From JACCTH01 sp035253825 (GTDB lineage Bacteria; Actinomycetota; Acidimicrobiia; Spongiisociales; ZC4RG35), in the NCBI GenBank assembly GCA_035253825.1, contig DATFBM010000005.1, positions 24,457-88,456 of the forward strand: a DNA stretch of 64,000 nt, given 5' to 3'. The position numbers and the translations under genes were made by a program. This document shows, piece after piece, positions 17,189 through 24,466 of this stretch; positions within the stretch are counted from its first letter, which is position 1, and the number at the start of each line of letters is the position of its first letter. The notes below the pieces were generated by a model. It searched no databases, had not been told where the DNA came from, and saw only the letters and a list, made by a program, of their open reading frames with translations.

Positions 17189-17374
17189 CTATACGCAGGT
17201 ACAGAGGACGTCGGCTCGGCCGCATCGGGCGCACTTCAAGGTGCAGTAGCGGTCGGAACCGACATGCTGGTGATTGGGGTCGTGCTCCCGGGCCTCCGAA
17301 CCACAAATTGCACACTTCCAACCGTCGGAAGCGCCACCACACTTTGCGCACAACAGGCTGACTCGATCGGTCAT
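17189..17374 (-). CDS. Small cysteine-rich zinc-ribbon-like protein
   Basis: This 61-residue protein has nine cysteines in paired arrangement: Cys9-xx-Cys12, Cys21-xx-Cys24, Cys44-x3-Cys48-xx-Cys51 and a terminal CxC, plus histidines at 31, 35 and 37. It can fold around at least two zinc ions or a Fe-S centre. ATG 17374 is preceded by GAGG on the minus strand. It sits 57 bases downstream of the membrane protein gene on the same strand, probably one unit. Its function is unknown; the composition suggests metal binding or redox sensing, in keeping with the zinc anti-sigma factor next door. Confidence 0.7.
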   Translation of the reverse strand: MTDRVSLLCAKCGGASDGWKCAICGSEAREHDPNHQHVGSDRYCTLKCARCGRADVLCTCV

Positions 17375-17431
17375 GTTTCCTCGCTGTCCTTAATGGAGGC
17401 GGGCGGCCCCCGGCGCCGCCCGCCTGGTTGA

Positions 17432-17929
17432 TCAGCTCTGACCACGCTTGACCGCCGGGAGCGTAAGTAGCGCTCCGATCACAAATATCGCCGTTGCCAG
17501 GTAAATCAGTCCGAGATGTCCCAGTGTGTCGAAGTTGTTGGGATAGTGCGCGGGCAAGGCAACTGCCAGGCCCAGCACTGGCGCGGCCACAGCTCCCACC
17601 CACGCCCACAGCTGTCGCCTCCGGACGCCATAGACGACCATGAGTAAGACGGCTAACCCGGTCGCGGCAATGAAGCCCGAAACGGCAATATGCAGATGAC
17701 TGATGTAATGGAAAAGCGAGGGGCTGAACGCCGAGATCTCCGCTTTCCCAACATCGACCTGCTCTGGCCCGATACCCAGCTCAAGGAACGAATCCGAGAA
17801 GTTGACGAAGAAAAAGATCACGCCATATCCGATAAAACCAACCGCGGCGATCGCCATCAGCCAGGACCCAATATTCAGCTGATTTTCGACGGTCCCAGAG
17901 CGAGTTCCTTGTACCGTTGTGGTGGTCAT
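17432..17929 (-). CDS. Four-helix membrane protein of unknown function
   Basis: This 165-residue protein has four clear membrane helices: IGSWLMAIAAVGFIGYGVIF, the stretch around LHIAVSGFIAATGLAVLLMV, LWAWVGAVAAPVLGLAVALP and LGLIYLATAIFVIGALLTLP. A histidine-containing stretch (FHYISHLHIAV) lies at the start of helix 2. ATG 17929 has an ideal AAAGGAGG Shine-Dalgarno eight bases upstream. It is divergent from the sigma factor gene across a 121-base region that carries an inverted repeat, so both may share control. I do not recognise the family. Confidence 0.75.
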   Translation of the reverse strand: MTTTTVQGTRSGTVENQLNIGSWLMAIAAVGFIGYGVIFFFVNFSDSFLELGIGPEQVDVGKAEISAFSPSLFHYISHLHIAVSGFIAATGLAVLLMVVYGVRRRQLWAWVGAVAAPVLGLAVALPAHYPNNFDTLGHLGLIYLATAIFVIGALLTLPAVKRGQS

Positions 17930-17971
17930 CGATCCACCTCCTTTCGCTGGAAAGGACGTAGGCGGCCGGCG

Positions 17972-18008
17972 AACGATTGCATTTCTTCGGCGATGCAATG
18001 AAATCGTT
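17972..18008. promoter_or_regulatory. Inverted repeat in divergent promoter region (possible operator)
   Basis: ATTGCAT (17976-17982) and ATGCAAT (17993-17999) form a perfect 7-base inverted repeat with a 10-base spacer. The symmetry extends outward as AACG at 17972 and TCGTT at 18004 with a short offset. It lies midway between the membrane protein start (17929, leftward) and the sigma factor start (18051, rightward). It could bind a dimeric regulator; no protein can be named. Confidence 0.35.
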
Positions 18009-18050
18009 CCCGGTTTCGTCTTTACCGCTGAGGTGTCGATTCGCAGTGAG

Positions 18051-18671
18051 ATGAACGAGGCACGAGCAACTTCTAGGCAGTCAGTCTCCATCAGCTCGGA
18101 GTCGGACCTCAAGGCTGCTTTCCAGCGGCTGGCGATCCAGGAGCTCCCCAACCTGTATTCGCTGGCGCGAAGGCTGGTTCGAGACGGCGCCGAAGACCTA
18201 GTGCAGGAGACGTTGCTGCGGGGATACCGATCTTTTGGCAGTCTCAGGTCGGAGGCAGCCGGCGGTCGTTGGCTGAAGACAACCATGGTCAACATCTTCC
18301 GAGATCAGCTGCGGAGGCAAGCCCGTACCCTGGAGGAACTTCCGGTCGAGACCATCGAAGATTTCTCGCTTTACCAGACCCTCATCGCAGAAGACCCGCT
18401 TCCCTATTCAGACTCTTTGCACCTCGACTTTCTGCATTCGTTTGGAAAAGAGGACATCGGCGAGGTGCTGCTGCGTCTGCCTACGGTGTACCGAGTATGT
18501 CTGGTACTTCGCTACATCGATGGCTATTCGACGAAGGAGCTAGCCCGCATCCTCGACCTGCCGCTCGGGACGATTCTGGCTCGGCTTCACCGGGGTCGAA
18601 AGCTGTTCGAAAAGCAAATGTGGACATATGCGGAAGAAACCGATCTGCTCCTAAGAAGGACAACGCCATGA
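18051..18671 (+). CDS. ECF-type RNA polymerase sigma factor
   Basis: This is a group 4 sigma factor of 206 residues. Region 2 includes LYSLARRLVRDGAEDLVQETLLRGYRSF, the -10 recognition and core-binding helices. Region 4 includes LPTVYRVCLVLRYIDGYSTKELARILDLPLGTILARLHRGR, the -35 helix-turn-helix. It overlaps the anti-sigma gene as ATGA (18668-18671), the standard arrangement of a sigma/anti-sigma pair. I took ATG 18051; GTG 18034 in frame is an alternative. The expected regulon includes its own operon and perhaps the divergent pair. It most resembles the oxidative-stress SigR/SigH group because of the partner's zinc motif. Confidence 0.9.
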   Translation: MNEARATSRQSVSISSESDLKAAFQRLAIQELPNLYSLARRLVRDGAEDLVQETLLRGYRSFGSLRSEAAGGRWLKTTMVNIFRDQLRRQARTLEELPVETIEDFSLYQTLIAEDPLPYSDSLHLDFLHSFGKEDIGEVLLRLPTVYRVCLVLRYIDGYSTKELARILDLPLGTILARLHRGRKLFEKQMWTYAEETDLLLRRTTP

Positions 18672-18910
18672 CCGAGAAATCGAAACCGATGAAGTGTTCC
18701 GAAGCTGTCGAAAGACTTTGGGAGTTCCTTGATCATGCGATTTCTCCCGAAGAGGAACAGCGAGTTGAGCAACACTTGGCCTTCTGCAGAAAGTGCTGTG
18801 GCGAAGTTGAGTTCGCAAAGGAAATGAGGGACTTCCTCAACTCCAGCGCTGTTGAGGAGGTGCCACCGCACGTGACCGAAAGGCTGCACCGGTTCATCGA
18901 GGAGTTGTAG
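18668..18910 (+). CDS. Zinc-binding anti-sigma factor (RsrA/zf-HC2 type)
   Basis: This 80-residue protein carries the ZAS motif HxxxCxxC as His36, Cys40 and Cys43 (HLAFCRKC), with Cys10 as a likely further ligand in MKCSEAVERLWEFLD. This matches mycothiol-system and RsrA-like anti-sigma factors, which release their sigma factor when the cysteines are oxidised. There is no membrane segment, so it acts in the cytoplasm. It is translationally coupled to the sigma gene and ends five bases before the methyltransferase start, which points to one operon of sigma, anti-sigma and methyltransferase, probably redox controlled. Confidence 0.85.
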   Translation: MTEKSKPMKCSEAVERLWEFLDHAISPEEEQRVEQHLAFCRKCCGEVEFAKEMRDFLNSSAVEEVPPHVTERLHRFIEEL

Positions 18911-18915
18911 CGGTC

Positions 18916-19728
18916 ATGACACGTGACCTCATGTACCAAGAGGAAATCAAGGAGTCGGTCAAGCAGGCTTACTCCGCTATCTCTGCTGGTGGAGGTGAAG
19001 AGGTAGCCCACCGGCTCTACGACCAGAGCGAACTAGGAGAAGTCCCCGCCGGTGCGATCGTCTGGGCTCTTGGGGTCGGGAATCCTGTCCGCTATGCGTT
19101 TATCGAGGGAGGCGAAACCATCCTCGATATCGGATCGGGCGGTGGGATCGACACGATCTTGGCCGCCAAACGCACCGGATCCAATGGAAAGGCGATCGGG
19201 CTCGACATCCTCGAGGAGATGGGCGATCGCGGACGGCGGCATGCGGTCGAGGCAGACGTCTCTGAATGGACCGAATTCATCCAAGGCGAGATGGAGGCCA
19301 TACCCCTCGAGAGCGGGCTGGTGGATCTGGTGATATCCAACGGCGTCCTCAACTTGTCGGGCCGAAAGAGCCGGACCCTGGCTGAGATATTCCGCGTGCT
19401 CAAACCAGGCGGCCGGCTTTGTGTCGCTGATCTCACGGTAGAAAACGACCTGCCTCCGGAGGTGGCAAACGATCCCAGCGCCTGGGCTGGCTGAGTATCG
19501 GGGGCCATGGCGGAGCGTGACTTCGCCAAGAAACTCGAAAAAGCGGGATTTACCGACGTGTGGATTGGTGGGCATCGGCCCTTCGCCATCGACGACGCAG
19601 CCTTGTATCCGTTGTTCAGCGAAGAGGTGATTGATCTGATGCGCCAAACCGTCCCTCGAGATCATCATGACCACGTAGCCACAGGGGTCATCGTCAAGGC
19701 CGGAAAACCTAGAGACGCATCAGGTTGA
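18916..19728 (+). CDS. ArsM/UbiE-like SAM methyltransferase with in-frame TGA; candidate selenoprotein
   Basis: Read through the TGA at 19492-19494, this is a 270-residue class I methyltransferase with a uniform frame. The SAM-binding motif is ILDIGSGGGIDTILAA, followed by GLDILEEM, EGM-like GEMEAIPLESGLVDLVISN and FRVLKPGGRLCVADLTVE. The TGA falls at residue 193 in SAWAG-x-VSGAM, where arsenite methyltransferases have their conserved arsenic-binding cysteine (human AS3MT Cys156, WGEC). Downstream residues continue the family pattern (FAKKLEKAGFTDVWIGG, LYPLFSEE). Two other positions I expect to be cysteine are Val (ALGVGNPV) and Ala (DDAALYPLF). If not selenocysteine, the gene is broken by a nonsense mutation. 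The end overlaps nuoK1 tail-to-tail by 20 bases. Confidence 0.7.
19508..19528 (+). promoter_or_regulatory. Candidate bacterial SECIS hairpin after the methyltransferase TGA
   Basis: TGGCGGAG (19508-19515) pairs with CTTCGCCA (19521-19528) including one G-U pair, leaving the five-base loop CGTGA. The loop begins 22 bases after the TGA, and the second loop base is G. Both agree with the usual description of bacterial SECIS elements (loop 16-37 bases downstream, short stem, early G in the loop). The same bases encode family-typical residues, so the hairpin is compatible with coding. Confidence 0.55.
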
Positions 19729-20014
19729 AGTCATCGACGTTGGCGGACCTGCGGTTGCGGAAGATCATCAGGACGATGGCGAGCCCGATCCCCACCTCGG
19801 CCGCGGCGACAGTGATGACGAAGATCGAGAACACCTGACCAACCGCCAGCTCGGTCTGTAGCAGCGACTCGAAGGCGATCAGGTTGATGTTGACGGCGTT
19901 GAGCATGAGCTCGATCGCCAGCAGCACCATCACCGCGTTTCGCCTCACCAGTACCCCATAGACCCCAAGCGAGAAGAGCAGAGCGGCCAGGATCAGGAAT
20001 TGGTTGACCAACAT
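19709..20014 (-). CDS. nuoK: NADH-quinone oxidoreductase subunit K (cluster 1)
   Basis: This is a three-helix membrane subunit of complex I, 101 residues, the normal length. The signature GVLVRRNAVMVLLAIELMLNAVNINLIAF includes the two functional glutamates in helices 2 and 3 (the second within VAAAEVGIGLAIVLMIFR). Its start overlaps the nuoJ stop by one base. It is the last gene before the cassette; its 3' end overlaps the oppositely oriented methyltransferase gene by 20 bases, so the original nuoK-nuoL junction has been replaced. Confidence 0.95.
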   Translation of the reverse strand: MLVNQFLILAALLFSLGVYGVLVRRNAVMVLLAIELMLNAVNINLIAFESLLQTELAVGQVFSIFVITVAAAEVGIGLAIVLMIFRNRRSANVDDFNLMRL

Positions 20015-20565
20015 CAGACCGTCTCCCGCGCTTCTTCCTCGGCCGGCGAAAGGTCTTTGCGGGCGATGGTGATCCCCCCGATCAAGGCAGCCAGCAGCAG
20101 GAAGGAAACCACTTCGAATGGAACCACGAATCGACCAAGCAGGGCCTCGCCGATGAGACCGGTGTCGGTGGCGTCGCCCACGCCCCCAACCTCCCGACCG
20201 GTGAACGCGCGGATCGAGGCCCAGGAGAGCACGGCGAACAGAACCGCGGACACGATTGCCGCCGGAGCCCGCCTCTTGTGGTCCAAATCGATGTCGCGTC
20301 CCAGAGGAGCGCGAGTGATCATGATCCCGAAGAGGAAAAGAACGATCACCGCCCCGATGTAGATCAGCACCAGAGTCAGTGCGACGAACTCAGCAGAAAG
20401 AAGCAGGAAGAGCCCCGCGGCCGAAGCAAGGGCGCCGACGAGGAATAGGGCAGCCCGAATCACGTTCTGGGACGTCACCACCCGCACCCCCGAGTAGGCA
20501 GATGCCAGCGCCAGCAAGGCGAAGACCCAGTTGACGGGTTGGGAGATCCACTCGCCGAGATTCAT
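20014..20565 (-). CDS. nuoJ: NADH-quinone oxidoreductase subunit J (cluster 1)
   Basis: This is a five-helix membrane subunit of complex I, 183 residues. The conserved stretch is LFLLLSAEFVALTLVLIYIGAVIVLFLFGIMIT, containing the pi-bulge helix that couples quinone reduction to pumping. The gene is nested between nuoI (ten-base gap) and nuoK (one-base overlap) in the standard H-I-J-K order. The C-terminal helix FEVVSFLLLAALIGGITIARKD is also typical. Confidence 0.93.
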   Translation of the reverse strand: MNLGEWISQPVNWVFALLALASAYSGVRVVTSQNVIRAALFLVGALASAAGLFLLLSAEFVALTLVLIYIGAVIVLFLFGIMITRAPLGRDIDLDHKRRAPAAIVSAVLFAVLSWASIRAFTGREVGGVGDATDTGLIGEALLGRFVVPFEVVSFLLLAALIGGITIARKDLSPAEEEARETV

Positions 20566-20575
20566 CGACTGCCGC

Positions 20576-21064
20576 TCATGTTTCCGGGGGAGGGGGAACG
20601 GTGGCGAGCCAATCCTGCAATCGATCCATGTCGTGCATCATGTTGCCCATGGCCTGCTCGGAGTATTCGTAGTCGGGCGACCAGAACAAGGCATCAAAGG
20701 GGCACACCTCGACGCAGATGCCGCAATACATGCAGAGCGCATAGTCGATATCGAAGCGGTCAAGCGTGGCCCGCACCTTCACTCGACCACCCGGCTTGTC
20801 GGGTTGCTTCTCCTCCTTGTGGCCCTCGATGTAGATGCACCAATCCGGGCAGTTGCGGGCGCAAAGCATGCAGACCGTGCAGGCTTCCTGATCGAGGGCG
20901 ATAACCCCCCGGGCCCGCGGAACCAGGGTCTCTTTCACGACCGGGTAGTTGACGGTGTTGAGGTACCTCTTCGGCATAAAGATGGTCTTCACCATCGTCT
21001 TGAAGGTAACGACCATCCCTTTCGCCATCCCCTTGCCGAGGAGAGTTTGGGGCCGGGTGGTCAT
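20576..21064 (-). CDS. nuoI: NADH-quinone oxidoreductase subunit I (cluster 1)
   Basis: This is the ferredoxin-like subunit carrying clusters N6a and N6b, 162 residues. Two 4Fe-4S motifs are complete: CTVCMLCARNCP and CMYCGICVEVCP. The start ATG overlaps the nuoH stop (ATGA at 21061-21064), which rules out the longer upstream frame. In an 11-subunit complex I without NuoEFG, this subunit is where an external donor such as reduced ferredoxin would hand over electrons. The N-terminal amphipathic segment MVVTFKTMVKTIFMPKRYLN matches the family. Confidence 0.94.
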   Translation of the reverse strand: MTTRPQTLLGKGMAKGMVVTFKTMVKTIFMPKRYLNTVNYPVVKETLVPRARGVIALDQEACTVCMLCARNCPDWCIYIEGHKEEKQPDKPGGRVKVRATLDRFDIDYALCMYCGICVEVCPFDALFWSPDYEYSEQAMGNMMHDMDRLQDWLATVPPPPET

Positions 21065-22065
21065 GCGATCACCTTGAGAACACCGGTCGCCAAGATATTG
21101 GCCAGAGAGATCGGCACCAGCCACTTCCAAGCGATGGTCTGCAGCTGATCCTCACGAAAGCGGGGAAAGGTCCAGCGGAACCAAATCATCAAGAACACCA
21201 ACAGTCCCACTTTGGCGAAGAGGATCAAGGGGCCAAAGATATTGAGCTGGACCTCATTCAATCCCGGCGCCCAATAGCCACCCAGGAAGAGCGTGGCGGC
21301 AATGGCCGAGAGCGAGAACATGTTGGCGAATTCGGCCAGGAAGAAGAAGAGGAAGCGGAAGCCGGAGTACTCGGTGATGTAGCCCATCACCAGCTCCGAC
21401 TCGGCGATCGGCATGTCGAAGGGAATGCGGGCCAGCTCGGCCAGCGAGGCCACGATGAAAACTGCGAAGCCGACGAATTGAACGAGGACGAAGGGCATCC
21501 CGAAGGCCCAGCCGCGTTCGGAGAACCACGCCGCCTGTGCCTCCACTATCCCGGTCAGCGACATGGTCCCGGCCATGATCACTACCCCGACCACGGCAAG
21601 GATGAGGGGCAGCTCGTAGGCAATCAGCTGGCCGGCCGCCCGCAGCCCGCCAATGAGCGAGTACTTGTTCGCCGAAGACCAGCCCGCCATCAGCACGCCG
21701 ATGGTTGAGAGCGAGGAGATGGCGAGGACGTAGAAGACCCCGAGGTCGAGGTTGCGGGCCACCACGTCGGGGCCGAGCGGGATCGGAACCAGAATCGCCA
21801 CCGCCGACACTAGAACCAGCACCGGGGCCCACTTGTACACCGGGCGATCGGCCTCGGCCGGAACCAGATCCTCCTTCTGGAAGAACTTGACCCCGTCGGC
21901 GATGAGCTGGGCCCACCCCCAGCGGCCCCCGGCAAAGTAGGGCCCCACCCGCGACTGCATCTTGGCCGAGAGCTTCATCTCGGCAAATCCCACCACCATC
22001 CCCACCCCGGGGATGATCAGCGCCGCCACCAATAGTTTGATGACGAGCTGCACCCAAAAATTCAT
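21061..22065 (-). CDS. nuoH: NADH-quinone oxidoreductase subunit H (cluster 1)
   Basis: This membrane subunit forms the quinone chamber together with NuoB and NuoD, 334 residues and about eight helices. Characteristic stretches are FAEMKLSAKMQSRVGPYFAG, ADGVKFFQKED, the acidic loop SLAELARIPFDMPIAESELV and GYITEYSGFRF. ATG 22065 has GAGGAC five bases upstream. That RBS-start block is one arm of a 14-base inverted repeat spanning 22063-22137, so initiation may be controlled by RNA folding. A 91-base gap separates it from nuoD, the only sizeable gap in the cluster apart from the cassette. Confidence 0.95.
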   Translation of the reverse strand: MNFWVQLVIKLLVAALIIPGVGMVVGFAEMKLSAKMQSRVGPYFAGGRWGWAQLIADGVKFFQKEDLVPAEADRPVYKWAPVLVLVSAVAILVPIPLGPDVVARNLDLGVFYVLAISSLSTIGVLMAGWSSANKYSLIGGLRAAGQLIAYELPLILAVVGVVIMAGTMSLTGIVEAQAAWFSERGWAFGMPFVLVQFVGFAVFIVASLAELARIPFDMPIAESELVMGYITEYSGFRFLFFFLAEFANMFSLSAIAATLFLGGYWAPGLNEVQLNIFGPLILFAKVGLLVFLMIWFRWTFPRFREDQLQTIAWKWLVPISLANILATGVLKVIA

Positions 22066-22137
22066 AACTTGTCCTCAACGCGGTCCGAGGTGTCGGTAGA
22101 AGCAGGCGCGTGGGACTTCAAGAGAGGACGAGTTATG
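22063..22137 (-). promoter_or_regulatory. Inverted repeat sequestering the nuoH1 ribosome-binding site and start codon
   Basis: On the minus strand the RBS-start block GAGGACAAGTTATG (22076-22063) can pair with CATAACTCGTCCTC (22137-22124), 13 of 14 bases, with a 47-base loop. In the nuoD-nuoH transcript this would bury both the Shine-Dalgarno sequence and the AUG of nuoH. It may control nuoH translation or mark a past duplication of the RBS block in inverse orientation. Confidence 0.45.
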
Positions 22138-22156
22138 AAATTTGATAAGAGCTCGA

Positions 22157-23347
22157 TCATCGGTCGACGTCTCCGAGGACGAAGTCGAGAGAGCCCATCA
22201 CGGCGATGATGTCGGGGATGATCGCCCCCTCCAAGAGCCAGGGCAGGATCGAGATGTTGGAAAAGGAGGCGGAGCGAATCTTCACCCGGTAGGGCCCGAG
22301 CCCCCCCTCGGAGACGATGTAATAACCCATCTCGCCTTTGGGATTCTCGGCCCGCACATAGACCTCACCCTTGGGCACCTTGATGATCTTGGGCACCTTG
22401 GCCTGGAGCGGCCCGCTGGGAATCGTGTCGATCGCCTGCTGGATGATCCGGGCCGACTCCCTGATCTCGAGCAGGCGCATGTACCAGCGGTCCCAACAGT
22501 CGCCGTTCTTCCCGGTGGGAACGTTGAACGAGAACTTGTCGTAAGGGAGATAGTTGGAAACCTTGCGTAGATCGAAGCCCACCCCCGAAGCGCGAAGGTT
22601 GGGACCGGAGAGCCCATAGGCCGCGGCGACGTCGGGCGGGATGACGCCCACTCCCTTGGTGCGGGCGAGGATGATCTCGTTGTCCGCAACCAGATCTTCG
22701 ATCTCGTCGCAGGTCTCGAAAACCTTATCCATTGCGGCTCGGGTCTCGGGGAGGAAGGTCTTGGGTAGGTCCTGGCTCACTTTGCGTGTACTCGACCCAG
22801 CTGCGTAGCTCGGCTTGACCCCGCCGATGCGGTTGAAGTTCGGATGGAAGCGGCCCCCGGTGACCGATTCGAGGAGATCGAGCACTCGCTCCCGTTCCCG
22901 CAATGCGAAGAAGAGCGGAGTGGCGGCGCCCAGTTCCAACGGATACGAGGCCATAAAGATGAAGTGGCTCGAGATGCGCGCCATCTCGGTAAGGATCAAG
23001 CGGATGTATTGAGCGCGCTCGGGGACTTCGAGCGCCATCAGCTTTTCGGCGGCGACGATGAACGGGATCTCATTGGCATAGCCGGCCACCCAATCGATGC
23101 GGTTGATCAAGGTCGTGATCTGGGCGTAGTTGCGGACCTCGGAGAGCTTTTCGTAACCGCGATGCATATACCCGATCACAGGCTGGAGGCTGTGCGTTCT
23201 CTCACCGTCTACCTGGGCCACCAGTCGCAGGACTCCATGCGTCGAGGGGTGCTGGGGCCCGATATTGAGGGTCATCTCCGGCGTCTCGAGCTCGATCGAG
23301 ACCGCCGCCTCGGAGAGGTGTCGAACCAGATCCTGTTCGAGAACCAT
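22157..23347 (-). CDS. nuoD: NADH-quinone oxidoreductase subunit D (cluster 1)
   Basis: This is the 49-kDa subunit that holds the quinone head-group site, 396 residues. Markers are NIGPQHPSTHGVLRLVAQVDGE (quinone-site histidine in HPSTHG), GYMHRGYEKL and the C-terminal GDVDR. It overlaps the nuoC stop. NuoC and NuoD are separate genes, as in most actinobacteria. It differs clearly from NuoD2 at 50039-51385, which has a 60-residue N-terminal extension that this one lacks. Confidence 0.96.
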   Translation of the reverse strand: MVLEQDLVRHLSEAAVSIELETPEMTLNIGPQHPSTHGVLRLVAQVDGERTHSLQPVIGYMHRGYEKLSEVRNYAQITTLINRIDWVAGYANEIPFIVAAEKLMALEVPERAQYIRLILTEMARISSHFIFMASYPLELGAATPLFFALRERERVLDLLESVTGGRFHPNFNRIGGVKPSYAAGSSTRKVSQDLPKTFLPETRAAMDKVFETCDEIEDLVADNEIILARTKGVGVIPPDVAAAYGLSGPNLRASGVGFDLRKVSNYLPYDKFSFNVPTGKNGDCWDRWYMRLLEIRESARIIQQAIDTIPSGPLQAKVPKIIKVPKGEVYVRAENPKGEMGYYIVSEGGLGPYRVKIRSASFSNISILPWLLEGAIIPDIIAVMGSLDFVLGDVDR

Positions 23348-23988
23348 CAGGCTTCCGGGTTCTCGGTGCTGGGCTCGTCCGCTCCGGCTTCGTCGTCGCC
23401 TCGTCCAGGCATTCCTTCGACGTCGACCTTGCCGGGCCAGGGCTTGACCTCGCGAGAAAGCAAGGGGAAGGACTTGCGCAGCGGATGGCCGACGAAGCCC
23501 TCGGGCAGGTAGAGCTTGCGCAAATCCGGGTGACCCTCGAAATCGATCCCGAACATCTCTGCCGCCTCCCGTTCATGCCAATTGGCTCCGGCGTAGACGT
23601 CGACCAGGCTCGAAATCTTGGGCTCGCCCTTGCCGAGATCGGTGGAGAAGATCACCAGGTTGCCCTCATTTAGGTCTCCCACCGCCGCCATCAGCTCGTA
23701 CCGCTCTTCGACCTCGGCACTGAGCTTCTCTCCCTGGGCGACATCGTTGGACCAGTCGATAGCCGAGAGCCAGGAGAAGAAGCGGAGCCCGAACTCATCG
23801 CGGGCCGCTGTCAGCGTGCTAACCCAACTGGAGGGATCGACCCTCACCTTGGCGGTTTCAAAGTTGACTTCCGCCCGCCCTCCGACCGAATTGGCGATCC
23901 TGTTGGCCAGCTCCGCCAGTGGCGATGCCTTCTCCTCCGTCGGTGCCGCCTCCTCCTGGGCCTCTGCCTCAGACTGGTTGACGGTCAC
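23347..23988 (-). CDS. nuoC: NADH-quinone oxidoreductase subunit C (cluster 1)
   Basis: This is the 30-kDa peripheral-arm subunit, about 213 residues. The family core is FFSWLSAIDW near the middle and ANWHEREAAEMFGIDFEGHPDLRKLYLP followed by the C-terminal segment GFVGHPLRKSFPL. I chose GTG 23988, which overlaps the end of nuoB by 20 bases; the longer frame to 24045 lies inside nuoB and begins with unlikely residues. The first ~35 residues are acidic and low-complexity (QSEAEAQEEAAPTEEK), as is the C-terminal tail. It carries no cofactor and supports NuoD. Confidence 0.9.
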   Translation of the reverse strand: MTVNQSEAEAQEEAAPTEEKASPLAELANRIANSVGGRAEVNFETAKVRVDPSSWVSTLTAARDEFGLRFFSWLSAIDWSNDVAQGEKLSAEVEERYELMAAVGDLNEGNLVIFSTDLGKGEPKISSLVDVYAGANWHEREAAEMFGIDFEGHPDLRKLYLPEGFVGHPLRKSFPLLSREVKPWPGKVDVEGMPGRGDDEAGADEPSTENPEA

Positions 23989-24466
23989 GCTGATTCCACT
24001 TGGCCTTGATTTCCTCGCCCCGGATCTTCTTCTGCAACAACACAATGCCGTCCATCAAGGCCTCGGGGCGGGGCGGGCAGCCGGGCACGTAGACATCGAC
24101 CGGGATCACCTGATCGACCCCCTTCGTCACCGAGTACGAGTCCCAGTAAGGGCCTCCGCAGTTGGAGCAGGACCCCATTGAGATTACGTACTTGGGCTCG
24201 GGCATCTGGTCGTAGAGGCGCCGAATGGCCGGGGCCATTTTGTCGGTGACGGTCCCTGCCACCACCATCAGATCAGCCTGACGAGGGGAAGCGGGGAGTG
24301 GGATGATCCCAAACCGCATGAAGTCGTAGCGCGGCCCTGAAGCGGCCATCAGCTCGATCGCGCAGCAGGCCAGCCCGAACTGGAAGAGCCAAAGCGAATA
24401 CGAACGCGACCAGTTGAGCAGCCAGGTGACGGGCTTGGGAGTCCCGAACTTCTGCGCTACTCCCAC
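23969..24466 (-). CDS. nuoB: NADH-quinone oxidoreductase subunit B (cluster 1)
   Basis: This is the PSST subunit with the terminal N2 cluster that reduces quinone, 165 residues. The ligands are present: FGLACCAIELMA (two adjacent cysteines), GSCSNCGGPYW and VPGCPPRPEAL. It carries an extra cysteine in SCSNCGG, where NuoB2 has SACASTGG-like sequence, a feature also found in hydrogenase-related and archaeal homologues. It overlaps nuoA by ten bases and nuoC by 20. Confidence 0.96.
   Translation of the reverse strand: MGVAQKFGTPKPVTWLLNWSRSYSLWLFQFGLACCAIELMAASGPRYDFMRFGIIPLPASPRQADLMVVAGTVTDKMAPAIRRLYDQMPEPKYVISMGSCSNCGGPYWDSYSVTKGVDQVIPVDVYVPGCPPRPEALMDGIVLLQKKIRGEEIKAKWNQRDRQPV

Noticed and set aside
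19507..19728. A separate small gene starting at ATG 19507
   Set aside because: It is in the same frame as the methyltransferase, continues its family sequence and lacks a ribosome-binding site, so it is better read as the C-terminal part after the TGA.
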